Of a stretch of 64,000 nucleotides of DNA, positions 17,751-25,952 are shown in pieces (the first letter of the stretch is position 1; every line of letters starts with the position of its first letter). The position numbers and the translations under genes were made by a program. The stretch lies in the NCBI GenBank assembly GCA_029550865.1, contig JAKPGM010000073.1, forward strand, positions 1 through 64,000, read 5' to 3'. Source of the stretch: Bacteroidota bacterium (lineage in GTDB: Bacteria > Bacteroidota > Bacteroidia > Bacteroidales > DTGW01). The notes beneath the pieces are model-generated. The model saw only the letters and a program-made list of their open reading frames with translations, was not told the origin of the DNA and ran no database searches.

Positions 17751-18596
17751 CTACGTTGTCTTTTTTACGTAAAATTGTTCCTTTTTTTCAAAAAAAGAGG
17801 AATAGGGTCCCAAAATGGTTTCGTGCATACCAAGTATAAGATAGCCTCCTGGATAAAGGCTTTCATGAAAAAGTTGAAATACGCGATTCTGTAAGTTGTA
17901 ATTGAAATATATGATTACATTTCTGCACATGATAATGTCAAATTTACAGGGGAAAATATTATCGTCCTGTACCAAATCGTGTTTTTTGAAAACGGCCTTT
18001 TCTGTCAAAAATTTGTTCATCGTTATCAGGTCCTTGTTTTTGTCGATTTCGAAATATTTCGAATAGGGGACGTCGTAAAATATTTCGTAATTATAAGGAT
18101 TTTCTTTGATAACTTTATCAAAATTATCGAGATAACCGATGTTGAAGCGGTATTTGTAAACTCCCTTACGGGCGACTTCGAGGACATCGCTATTGAGATC
18201 GGTGCCGAACACTCTTGCTTTATCGAGCATTCCTACCTCATTTAATAAAATTAACATCGAATACACCTCCTGACCAGTAGAGCAGCCTGCATGCCAGATA
18301 TTGATAACTTTATGTTCTTTAAAATAAGGAAGAATACGATATCGAATGGCTTGCCACACCGCAGGGTCGCGAAATAATTCGGTTGTATTTACCGTGATTT
18401 CTTTAACAATTTTTTCGGCAAACTGACCATTTTTACGAATTTCGGCCACTAGCGTTTTTAAATCCATTTTGTTATCCATCAATACTTTTGCCAATCGCCG
18501 ACGCAACGATTTTTCAGAGTAGTTGCTAAAATCGTATCCAGATGCCTGCTTTATTGCCGTTGTGAATAGCTGTATGTCGAGTTCTTCTGCTGTCAT
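17751..18596 (-). CDS. CheR-type SAM-dependent methyltransferase
   Basis: 281 aa, the first gene of the leftward signalling operon. It has the CheR all-alpha N-terminal domain, the TTELFRDPAVW motif near residue 87, the SAM-binding loop HAGCSTGQEVYS near 120, and the late block DIIMCRNVIIYFN. These indicate an active glutamate O-methyltransferase fold. Typical CheR methylates chemoreceptors; none is in this window. The gene is 16 bp upstream of the large sensor. Confidence 0.92.
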   Translation of the reverse strand: MTAEELDIQLFTTAIKQASGYDFSNYSEKSLRRRLAKVLMDNKMDLKTLVAEIRKNGQFAEKIVKEITVNTTELFRDPAVWQAIRYRILPYFKEHKVINIWHAGCSTGQEVYSMLILLNEVGMLDKARVFGTDLNSDVLEVARKGVYKYRFNIGYLDNFDKVIKENPYNYEIFYDVPYSKYFEIDKNKDLITMNKFLTEKAVFKKHDLVQDDNIFPCKFDIIMCRNVIIYFNYNLQNRVFQLFHESLYPGGYLILGMHETILGPYSSFFEKKEQFYVKKTT

Positions 18597-19021
18597 TCCT
18601 AAATAATACCAGATATTTTCCCGCCTCTTTCTTTCAATTTAAGAATCGTACTAAGTTAAGCATTATTCTGAAATTAACAATCCTGCCTGGTGGTTGGAAA
18701 TATTTCTTTTAAGCAAGTTGTTAATTGTCTAATAATCAATTTTTTGCACTTTTTCTCAATAATCCCTCACGCCGTTTATAGCACTCTCTCTTTTGTCATC
18801 CTCACCCTGGCCAGTCGGCTACCCCGCTGCTTTGCATGGAGGGAAGGGGGTGAGGTTGAAAAGGAGAAGAAGGAGGGCGAGTTAGTGTAGTGCTAAATAG
18901 ATCATAATTTAAAACCGCAAAGGACGCTAAGTTTACGCTATGACCGCAAAGAAAAATATCTGCGAACTTTGCGACTACTTCGCGGTCCTGGCGATTAAAT
19001 ATTTTTAAAATTATTCTGGCT
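18597..19021. other. spacer upstream of the signalling operon
   Basis: No gene is supported. It must hold the promoter of the leftward signalling operon, but no good TAnnTTTG box was found. At 18796-18855 a CCTCACCC ... GGGGGTGAGG inverted pair resembles the outer stem of the hairpin repeats at 21.5 kb. At 18913-18992 several CGCAAAG motifs occur on both strands. Confidence 0.5.
18796..18855. repeat. degenerate copy of CCTCACCC/GGGTGAGG hairpin element
   Basis: The outer stem TCCTCACCC pairs with GGGTGAGG, as in the tandem units at 21.5-22.1 kb, but the inner CCCCTCTCC stem is replaced by other sequence. Confidence 0.45.
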
Positions 19022-19122
19022 GAAACGAGCATGTATGGCAGAATTCACAAACGAGGATGAAAATATTTATCTGTTTCGTACTTGCCTATGTGTAGAAAGT
19101 TTATCACATGCGAGTTCCATCC
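19022..19122 (+). repeat. dispersed 105-bp repeat, full copy 1
   Basis: Starts with GAAACGAGCATGTATGGCAG and ends with CACATGCGAGTTCCATCC; the two ends are imperfect inverted repeats. An AT-rich tail with TTTAAAATTATTTTTGGAT follows, to about 19158. The frame beginning AAACGAGCA is open through the repeat. Confidence 0.85.
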
Positions 19123-19280
19123 TGCCGATTTAAAAAAAGTTTAAAATTATTTTTGGATAAAACCTTCATTATTGTGCTCAAGCACAAACACACAATGAAT
19201 AAAATGGGGAATATTATCCATACAACGAAATGGAAAAACGGTTTAAATAATTAATATTCAACATATTAAATAATTTTATT

Positions 19281-19349
19281 CGGATGAAAATATTTATCAG
19301 TTTCATGCTTGCCTATGTGTAGAAAGTTCATCACATGCGAGTTCCATCC
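19281..19349 (+). repeat. dispersed repeat, left-truncated copy 2
   Basis: Begins at CGGATGAAAATATTTATCAG, so the first 35 or so bases of the element are missing; the rest matches copy 1 closely, including the tail to about 19390. The junction falls on GGATGAAA, which occurs both before the left end of full copies and inside the element, so a deletion between these short repeats explains it. Confidence 0.8.
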
Positions 19350-19506
19350 TGCCGATTTAAAAAAGTTTAAAATTATTTTTGGATAAAATAAGTACTTAGG
19401 AATCAGCCTAATTTATTTATAAAAGGTTGTCAAAACATGGAAATATTGGCATAGAATCATCAGTTCAGGGCTACTTTAGCTTGTTTTTTTTTTTAAGCAA
19501 AAAACG

Positions 19507-19514
19507 TATTTTTG
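19507..19514 (+). promoter_or_regulatory. -7 box of outer-membrane barrel gene
   Basis: TATTTTTG, 24 bp before ATG 19539. It overlaps the TTG start listed in the ORF track, which argues for the downstream ATG as the true start. Confidence 0.6.
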
Positions 19515-19538
19515 TTTCATAATTTAAAACAAAAAAAG

Positions 19539-20150
19539 ATGAAAAAAACTGCACTTTTTTTAATGGTGGTTGTTTTTTCAACAACCCTATACAGCCAGGT
19601 ATTTGTTGGAGGTTCTGTTGGATTTTCAGTTTCGGGTTCATCCACAACTTTGGGCAATACTACGGTTGATGGTCCTACTTATTCAAATTTTAGTGTTGTG
19701 CCGATGGTTGGTTACTATCTCAACAGCCAGATGGCCATTGGAGCTGAATTTGGATTAGGTTTGAGCAGTTCCAATAACAACGCTACCCCAACGGCTACCA
19801 AGACTACCACAACGAGCTTTGGTATTAGTCCATTTTTGCGTTATCATCTGATTGAGATGGGGCCTATCTCATTATTTGGACAGGGATCAGTAGGGATAGG
19901 TTTTGGTAAGACAAAGATAAAATCGGGAAATGTATCGTCCGATGGAGCAAAAACTACCTCTTTTGAAATAGCAGTTCGTCCGGGAATTTCGTACAAACTA
20001 ACCGATCAGATTGCTATTGAAGCTTTTCTGGGTGGATTGTCGTATGACCTGACAACTGAAAAGCAGCCAAATGGCGACAAAGGCAAAGACTATACCCTCG
20101 GCTTAAATCTTTCAACTGCCCTTAATCTGGGTTTTGTTTATAAGTTTTAA
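19539..20150 (+). CDS. outer-membrane beta-barrel protein (OmpA-N/opacity type)
   Basis: 203 aa from ATG 19539: signal peptide MKKTALFLMVVVFSTTLYSQ, then eight or so alternating amphipathic strands ending in NLGFVYKF, with the terminal phenylalanine typical of outer-membrane barrels. A Gly/Ser/Thr-rich loop lies between strands. This size fits a small barrel of the OprF/opacity group; no enzymatic motif is seen. The TTG 27 bp upstream is rejected because it lies in the -7 box. It is monocistronic, preceded by two copies of the dispersed repeat and followed by a bidirectional terminator. Confidence 0.82.
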   Translation: MKKTALFLMVVVFSTTLYSQVFVGGSVGFSVSGSSTTLGNTTVDGPTYSNFSVVPMVGYYLNSQMAIGAEFGLGLSSSNNNATPTATKTTTTSFGISPFLRYHLIEMGPISLFGQGSVGIGFGKTKIKSGNVSSDGAKTTSFEIAVRPGISYKLTDQIAIEAFLGGLSYDLTTEKQPNGDKGKDYTLGLNLSTALNLGFVYKF

Positions 20151-20174
20151 GCAGCAGTCAAAACGTTGAAGAAT

Positions 20175-20210
20175 AAAAAAGCCAGCTTCGTAAATGGAGC
20201 TGGCTTTTTT
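20175..20210. terminator. bidirectional terminator between barrel gene and rplI
   Basis: AAAAAAGCCAGCT and AGCTGGCTTTTTT form a perfect 13-bp stem with a 10-base loop, with A-run and T-run on either side, so it can serve both the rightward barrel gene and the leftward rplI operon. Confidence 0.9.
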
Positions 20211-20225
20211 TATGAATTAAGAAAC

Positions 20226-20672
20226 TTACTCCGAAACTACTTCAAAAGGAATTTCTACATATACTTCCTTGTGGAGTTTAACTTTAGCTGTATAATTACC
20301 GACTTCTTTGATGACTTCTTCCTTGATGTAGATATTCTTGCGATCGATATCAAATCCCTGTGCATTAAGAGCTTCAGAAATTTGAATGGTATTTACCGAA
20401 CCAAAAATTTTCCCTTTCGAACTTGTTTTAGCTCCGATAGTAAGCTTTAGACCTTTCATTTTTTCAGCCAGCTGTAGGGCTTCCTGGCGTAGTTTTTCTT
20501 CCTTATGGGCACGTTGACGGATAATTTCGGCATGCATTTTTTTTGCTGAGGGTGTTGCAACAATGGCTAACCCTTTTGGTATAAGGAAATTGCGTGCATA
20601 TCCATCCTTTACGGTTACAATATCATCTTTGCTACCCAGGTTTTTAACGTCCTGTTTAAGTATGATTTCCAT
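20226..20672 (-). CDS. rplI: 50S ribosomal protein bL9
   Basis: 148 aa, standard length. The N-terminal rRNA-binding domain shows ILKQDVKNLGSKDDIVTVKDGYARNFLIPKG-type sequence (signature GYARNFLIPKG), followed by the long connecting helix and the C-terminal domain. It is the last gene of rpsF-rpsR-rplI, 19 bp after rpsR, and ends at a strong terminator. Confidence 0.98.
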   Translation of the reverse strand: MEIILKQDVKNLGSKDDIVTVKDGYARNFLIPKGLAIVATPSAKKMHAEIIRQRAHKEEKLRQEALQLAEKMKGLKLTIGAKTSSKGKIFGSVNTIQISEALNAQGFDIDRKNIYIKEEVIKEVGNYTAKVKLHKEVYVEIPFEVVSE

Positions 20673-20691
20673 ACGCTGTCCTCCTCTCGGT

Positions 20692-20961
20692 TTACTTTAA
20701 CAAATCGGTTACATAGGGCAACAACGCCAGGTGACGTGCACGCTTTATGGCCGTTGCTACTTTTCGCTGATACTTTAATGAGGTACCCGTAATGCGACGG
20801 GGAAGAATTTTTCCCTGCTCGTTAAGAAATTTCTTCAAAAATTCTGGGTCCTTGTAATCGACGTACGTGATACGGTTCTTCTTAAACCGACAATACTTTT
20901 TCTTTTTAATTTCAACCGCAGGGGGCGTTAAGTATCTAATTTCCGACTGATTGTTTGCCAT
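20692..20961 (-). CDS. rpsR: 30S ribosomal protein bS18
   Basis: 89 aa. Family landmarks include [21 protein letters not shown] and the basic [22 protein letters not shown] region that binds 16S rRNA beside bS6. It lies 3 bp after rpsF. Confidence 0.98.
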   Translation of the reverse strand: MANNQSEIRYLTPPAVEIKKKKYCRFKKNRITYVDYKDPEFLKKFLNEQGKILPRRITGTSLKYQRKVATAIKRARHLALLPYVTDLLK

Positions 20962-20964
20962 AGC

Positions 20965-21318
20965 CTAATCCTCCATTTTTTTAGCCGATTCTTTTTGCAT
21001 TCTTTTCTTTTGTGCGTATTCGATGGCATGTTTGTCCATCTTGAAGGTAAGGAAACGTATAATCCGTTCATCACGACGGTATTCGGTTTCCAACTTGTCA
21101 ACCAGCGAAGGCTCTGCCTTGAATTCTATCAGGTTGTAAAAGCCTGTGGTTTTCTTCTGAATAGGATAGGCTAGCTTACGAAGCCCCCAATTCTCGGTGT
21201 GCACAATCTCTGCTCCGTGCTCGGTTAAAAAACTTACAAATTTGTTAACCGCTTCCTTCATCTGAGCCTCAGACAAAACGGGAGTTACAATGAAAACGGT
21301 TTCATACTGTCTTTGCAT
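20965..21318 (-). CDS. rpsF: 30S ribosomal protein bS6
   Basis: 117 aa from the ATG at 21318, giving the expected N-terminus [13 protein letters not shown]. The track's upstream methionine adds six residues not expected for the family. The motif [20 protein letters not shown] and the C-terminal [10 protein letters not shown] support the call. First gene of the bS6-bS18-bL9 operon. Confidence 0.98.
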   Translation of the reverse strand: MQRQYETVFIVTPVLSEAQMKEAVNKFVSFLTEHGAEIVHTENWGLRKLAYPIQKKTTGFYNLIEFKAEPSLVDKLETEYRRDERIIRFLTFKMDKHAIEYAQKKRMQKESAKKMED

Positions 21319-21350
21319 ACATTTACTTTTTATCAAAAATTATTGGAGCG

Positions 21351-21381
21351 CAAAAGTAAAAACTTTTTGTTGAAAATCAAA
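21351..21381 (-). promoter_or_regulatory. promoter of rpsF-rpsR-rplI
   Basis: On the minus strand TTTG (plus-strand 21378-21381) and TACTTTTG (21351-21358) are separated by 19 bp, a textbook Bacteroidota -33/-7 pair, 33 bp upstream of the rpsF start. Confidence 0.75.
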
Positions 21382-21544
21382 TAAGTACCCTTTTTATTTT
21401 TTAGTGTCAACGTTTTTGCTAAACGAACATGTATATTTTTTCGGCATAAAACATATTCCAATGCGCTTTTACCGACCTTGCAAAAAAAATTAAAATTATT
21501 TACGTGTGATAAATATTTCCTCCTGCCGCTCTTATGAGTACCTT
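21382..21544. other. spacer between rpsF promoter and tandem repeats
   Basis: No gene. AACGAACATGTAT near 21421 resembles the left end of the dispersed repeat (GAAACGAGCATGTAT) and may be a decayed piece of it. Confidence 0.35.
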
Positions 21545-21678
21545 CAACTTAGTCATCCTCACCCCGTCCTGTCGTCCTCCCCTCTCCTTTGTAAGGAGAG
21601 GGGAAGGGGGTGAGGTGATACCCTATTGCTACCATAATATCACCCCTACGGGGTTGAAAGAGTTTGGTAAATTTAAGG

Positions 21679-21726
21679 TTCGTGCTCGTCAATGTACAGA
21701 AAGATTTGATGCATGCGAGTTTTATC
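21679..21726 (+). repeat. degenerate right half of dispersed repeat (tandem unit 1)
   Basis: Aligns with the dispersed-repeat segment that runs from TTCGTACTTGCC to GCGAGTTCCATCC with roughly 70 percent identity by eye. Confidence 0.55.
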
Positions 21727-21918
21727 CAAAGGGATTTATATTATAGGTAGGTGCCAAAGTCTCAGCGTGTCATACGGTATTTTACAACTTAGCCAACCTC
21801 ACCCCGTCTTGTCGTCCACCCCTCTCCTTTGTAAGGAGAGGGGAAGGGGGTGAGGTGATATCCTATTGCTACCATAACATCACCCCTACGGGGTTGAAAG
21901 AGTTTGGTAAATTTAAGG

Positions 21919-21966
21919 TTCGTGCCCGTCAATGTAGAGAAAGATTTGATGCATGCGAGTTTTGTC
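21919..21966 (+). repeat. degenerate right half of dispersed repeat (tandem unit 2)
   Basis: Same segment as in unit 1, with GCATGCGAGTTTTGTCC as its end. Confidence 0.55.
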
Positions 21967-22230
21967 CAAGGAATTTATAATTTTATAGGTAGGTACCAAA
22001 GTCTCAGCGTGTCATACGGTATCCTACAACTTAGTCATCCTCACCCCGTCTTGTCGTCCACCCCTCTCCTTTGTAAGGAGAGGGGAAGGGGGTGAGGTGA
22101 TATCCTATTGCTACCAAAGTTTTCACCCCTACTGGGTTCAATAAGGTTTGGTAATATTTAATGGTTGTTTAAAGGAGTTGTGGGGGAGAGATGATATAAG
22201 GTTTCGTCTTGGGGCGTAATACCTGAACTT

Positions 22231-22647
22231 TTAAGAAATAGAATTTTGCTTGTCGGGTAGCGAAGCTGATATGATAGTATTGTCGATGGGTGAAGCTTCC
22301 ACTTGCTTTGTTTTTCTGGTCTTAAGCATGTGATTTATTCGTGCTATTGACCATACCAAAAAACGTCCGAGGTTCCAAACAATAACTATTGAAAAATATA
22401 TGAGGGCTAATGCTAACAATGCCAGTAAAAATATTAAGGCACCGTCCTGTTGCTTGCTGCGGCTGAATGTCTTACGATACGAAAGTCCTGGGATACCCGT
22501 ACGTATGGAAAATCCTTTTGATCCAAATGTGCCGAATTTTGTTCGAATGCTTGAGGATACCCCTGATTTACTAAAATTCAGCCCAAGACCATTTCCCAGG
22601 TTCATCCGACGATAATACCGAAAGCCCATTTTTCTTTTTTTGTTCAC
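22231..22647 (-). CDS. DUF4236 family membrane protein
   Basis: 138 aa. The N-terminal 60 residues match DUF4236: MGFRYYRRMN, LGLNFSKSGVS and the glycine-rich SIRTGIPGLSYR. A transmembrane segment follows at about residues 70-98, then a polar tail. Function of the family is unknown. The start could be MNKKRK (22647) or the second methionine (22629). It stands alone between repeat-rich DNA and the TonB receptor gene transcribed away from it. Confidence 0.85.
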   Translation of the reverse strand: MNKKRKMGFRYYRRMNLGNGLGLNFSKSGVSSSIRTKFGTFGSKGFSIRTGIPGLSYRKTFSRSKQQDGALIFLLALLALALIYFSIVIVWNLGRFLVWSIARINHMLKTRKTKQVEASPIDNTIISASLPDKQNSIS

Positions 22648-22783
22648 TCAAAGTTAGTATTAAGTCGAAATACTTAACACAAAATTCTATAATTATTTTG
22701 TGTATATTAGTAGGTAATTACCATGCAACAAAAGGTGACCTGTACGTGTTTTTTATAAAAATGTACGTTAAGATTATTGATTT

Positions 22784-25165
22784 ATGAAAGCGTTTTTTCT
22801 AAGCATAATGTTGTTTTTTACTTTAATTCTTCAGGCACAGAAAGGTAGAATTGAAGGGGTTATCCGTGATGCTAGTACCAATGAACCTATTCCCTTTGCC
22901 TATGTAATTATAGCAGGCACTACTGTGGGAACGACCTCCGATCTCGATGGTAAATATGTATTAGCGAATCTTGATCCGGGATTTTACCAGCTACAAATAA
23001 GTTCGGTGGGCTATAAAACTTATCTAACGGAAGATGTTCAGGTAGTTGTAAACAAAGTAATGAATTTAGATTTTGCGCTTGAACCCCAGCAATTACAATT
23101 GGACCAAGTGGTGGTAAAGGCTGAGCGGTTTATAAAAAAGCCAGAAACCCCAGTTTCGATTCGTAGCATTGGTATTTCAGAAATAGAAAACAGTGCTGGG
23201 GCTAATCGGGACATAGCGCGTATTATTCAGAATTATCCGGGAGTGGCGTCGTTTCCTGGGGCAAATCGAAATGATATCATTGTGCGAGGTGGGGCAACCA
23301 ACGAGAGTCGCTATTTTGTTGACGACATTGAAATTCCCAATATCAATCACTTTGCCACGCAGGGAGCCTCGGGCGGAACTAATGGTATTTTGAATGCCGA
23401 CCTGATACGTTCGGCCGAGTTTCTGGCTGGTGCTTTTCCTGCTAATCGATACAATGCCCTGAGCGCAGTGTTTGATTTTAAAACGATTGACGGTAACTCT
23501 GATAAAAATAGGTATCGGGCTGCTATTGGTGCTTCTGAACTTTCTTTTACGATTGATGGGCCAATCAGCGAACGGACTACTTATATTGCCACAGCTCGAC
23601 GGTCGTACCTGCAGTTTTTATTTAAAGCTTTAGGACTTCCTTTCCTGCCTACTTTTAACGATTATCAGGTGAAGGTAAAAAGTAAGCTCGATTCGAAAAA
23701 TGAGCTTACGTTTATCAGTGTGGGGGCACTAGACCAAATGCGCCTGGATACCAGCCTTAAGAATCCTACTGAAGATCAGCTATATATTCTCAATTATCTG
23801 CCAATCTTCGAACAATGGAGTTATGCTACAGGGGTTAGTTACAAACATTTTAAAGACGACGGTAATTGGACTTTTGTGTTAAGCCGAAATATGCTTAACA
23901 ATCGTCAGTATAAATACAAGGATAATCGGGAAATTATTGCCAATCGTCTTATCGACTATACGAGTACCGAACAGGAAAATAAATTTCGTGCCGAACGGCT
24001 TTACCGTAATGGCCCATATCGTTTGCAGTATGGGATGTCTTTTGAGTATGCAAAATACACTAACGAAACTTTTCAAAAGATTTTTCGAGGCACCGTCGTC
24101 GATACTTTCGATTTTAGTTCTACCCTAAATCTGGTTAAGTATGGTATTTTTACCCAGTTAAGTCGTACTTTTCTGGAAGAAAGGCTAACGCTTTCGTTTG
24201 GGATACGAGCCGATGGTAGCAGCTACAACCCCGAAATGCGCAATTTATTTAATCAACTATCACCGCGGTTGGCTGCCTCGTACCAGCTTACCTCGCAGTG
24301 GAGCTTAAATGGAAGTGTGGCTCAATATCAACAGTTGCCCGCATACACCATACTGGGGTATCGCGACAATCAGTACGTATTAGCCAATAAAAGCCGTTTG
24401 CGTTATATCCAGAGTACCCATTATATTGCTGGAGTAGCATACCAGCCCAGTCGTACCACACGATTGAGCCTTGAAGGATTCTGGAAAACATATAGACGCT
24501 ATCCCTTTTCACTGCTCGATTCCATCAGCTATGCTTTTAAACCTATTGATTATGGTTTTGTAGGCAACGAACCTACCACTTCAACTTCGAAGGGTCGAGC
24601 TTATGGGATTGAGTTTTTGGTTCAAACAGCATTACCTAATGACGTTAATGCTGTACTTGCTTATACCTATGCCATCAGTGAATTTGAGGATAGAAATGCA
24701 CAGTATCGACCCACCTCATGGGATAATCGCCATATTTTGAACTTTACCCTCAACAAGCAGTTTAAAAATTTCTGGCGAGGTGCCCTTAAATGGCGCTATG
24801 CTGGAGGCTTGCCTTATACACCATACGATTTACAACAATCGAGCTTAATTGCTGCCTGGGATGTTCGGAATCGACCATATCTGGATTATAATGCTATTAA
24901 CTCTAAGCGATTTAAAGCTTTTCATCAACTCGATGTACGTGTAGAGAAGTGGTTTGTATACAATAAGGCTACCTTGAGAATCTATATTGATGTGCAAAAT
25001 CTATATAACTTTAAGTCGGAAACACAGGCGCGATTAACAAATCTCGATACTCAGGGAAATAAAGTGATAGATGCTCAGGATCCATCGCGTTATGTGCTAA
25101 GGGAGATTCCCTCGGAAGGACAGGGGACGGTGCTGCCCACTTTTGGTATAATGCTTGATTTTTAA
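22784..25165 (+). CDS. TonB-dependent outer-membrane receptor
   Basis: 793 aa. Signal peptide (residues 1-18), a carboxypeptidase-regulatory-like beta-sandwich (20-105, with GVIRDASTNEPIPFAYV), a plug domain (115-230, IIVRGGATNESRYFVDDIEI) and a 22-strand barrel ending TFGIMLDF. This is the short Bacteroidota type, not the longer SusC type, and no SusD gene is next to it. The ligand is unknown. It is followed after 20 bp by a secreted DUF2271-like protein, probably co-transcribed. Confidence 0.93.
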   Translation: MKAFFLSIMLFFTLILQAQKGRIEGVIRDASTNEPIPFAYVIIAGTTVGTTSDLDGKYVLANLDPGFYQLQISSVGYKTYLTEDVQVVVNKVMNLDFALEPQQLQLDQVVVKAERFIKKPETPVSIRSIGISEIENSAGANRDIARIIQNYPGVASFPGANRNDIIVRGGATNESRYFVDDIEIPNINHFATQGASGGTNGILNADLIRSAEFLAGAFPANRYNALSAVFDFKTIDGNSDKNRYRAAIGASELSFTIDGPISERTTYIATARRSYLQFLFKALGLPFLPTFNDYQVKVKSKLDSKNELTFISVGALDQMRLDTSLKNPTEDQLYILNYLPIFEQWSYATGVSYKHFKDDGNWTFVLSRNMLNNRQYKYKDNREIIANRLIDYTSTEQENKFRAERLYRNGPYRLQYGMSFEYAKYTNETFQKIFRGTVVDTFDFSSTLNLVKYGIFTQLSRTFLEERLTLSFGIRADGSSYNPEMRNLFNQLSPRLAASYQLTSQWSLNGSVAQYQQLPAYTILGYRDNQYVLANKSRLRYIQSTHYIAGVAYQPSRTTRLSLEGFWKTYRRYPFSLLDSISYAFKPIDYGFVGNEPTTSTSKGRAYGIEFLVQTALPNDVNAVLAYTYAISEFEDRNAQYRPTSWDNRHILNFTLNKQFKNFWRGALKWRYAGGLPYTPYDLQQSSLIAAWDVRNRPYLDYNAINSKRFKAFHQLDVRVEKWFVYNKATLRIYIDVQNLYNFKSETQARLTNLDTQGNKVIDAQDPSRYVLREIPSEGQGTVLPTFGIMLDF

Positions 25166-25185
25166 TAAATTATAAATTTAACAAT

Positions 25186-25941
25186 ATGATCGGGACAAAA
25201 ATTTTTAACAAATATTTTTTGCTGAGTTGGTTATTCATTGGAAGTGCTTGTTTCAGCAGCATGCTTTCTGCGCAAACAATGCCTCAGCGCTACATCTTAA
25301 ATGAACAGGGGAAAGGGCAAAGCATCCGTATTACTTTTGATATAGGCAAAGAATATGGACACCCTGTACTGGCAATCTGGTTAACTACCACTGACGGAAA
25401 ATACATACAAACATTATTTGTCTCGCAAACGGTAGCCAAAGGGGTATATCCCCATGGGAAGGCTTCGGAGGGCAAGTGGCAAGCTGCTGAACGTAGAAAT
25501 CCTTCTACCTTGCCTTTTTGGGCGCATAGTAGAGGGGTGGTGGCGCCCGATGGACTTTATTTACCTACGCCCGAGCAGCCCGTTCCGGATGCATATTCTG
25601 GAGCAACCCCATCCAATAGTTTTGTACTTGAAACTCGACTCGATACGCTTGTAAAAGGGAAAGCCATGTTATTATTGGAAATTAATAAGCCATTCGATTT
25701 TAATCAATATTGGCACAATATGCTTTTCCCCGATAATACGGCTTACAAAAGTACAGGGCAACCCAGCCTGGTGTATGCTGTAATTGTCGACTTTGATCGG
25801 CCCGAAAATCCCTACTACCTTAATCCAATAGGCCATGGTGATCCCTGTGGTTTGTCGGGGAAGTTATATACCGATTTATCTACGATGACCACGGCATTAA
25901 AGATAGTCGATAAGGTCAAAGTGGAAGTGATTGGGCAATAG
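25186..25941 (+). CDS. secreted DUF2271-like protein
   Basis: 251 aa with signal peptide (cleavage likely after MLSAQ). The region with VLAIWLTTTDGKYIQTL and a later LPFWAHSRG block resembles DUF2271 proteins, which are periplasmic and often encoded near flavin-linked or metal-uptake genes. A GDPCG motif occurs near the C-terminus. It directly follows a TonB receptor gene, so a role in handling the receptor's ligand is plausible. The family match is by pattern only. Confidence 0.6.
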   Translation: MIGTKIFNKYFLLSWLFIGSACFSSMLSAQTMPQRYILNEQGKGQSIRITFDIGKEYGHPVLAIWLTTTDGKYIQTLFVSQTVAKGVYPHGKASEGKWQAAERRNPSTLPFWAHSRGVVAPDGLYLPTPEQPVPDAYSGATPSNSFVLETRLDTLVKGKAMLLLEINKPFDFNQYWHNMLFPDNTAYKSTGQPSLVYAVIVDFDRPENPYYLNPIGHGDPCGLSGKLYTDLSTMTTALKIVDKVKVEVIGQ

Positions 25942-25952
25942 TTTAAGCAAGT

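Larger units (their letters stand above)
21545..22165 (+). repeat. 2.6-copy tandem repeat with 240-242 bp period
   Basis: CAACTTAG marks unit starts at 21545, 21785 and 22027. Each unit has a large hairpin (CCTCACCCC outer stem, perfect CCCCTCTCCTT/AAGGAGAGGGG inner stem), a short CACCCCTACGGGGT hairpin, then in the two full units a stretch ending GCATGCGAGTTTTATCC or GTCC that resembles the right half of the dispersed repeat. The third unit breaks off after the second hairpin. Units are about 95 percent alike by eye. Confidence 0.9.

Noticed and set aside
21545-22165. CRISPR array or phage attachment region
   Set aside because: The 240-bp units are repeated as wholes with no unique spacers; no integrase or phage gene is near.
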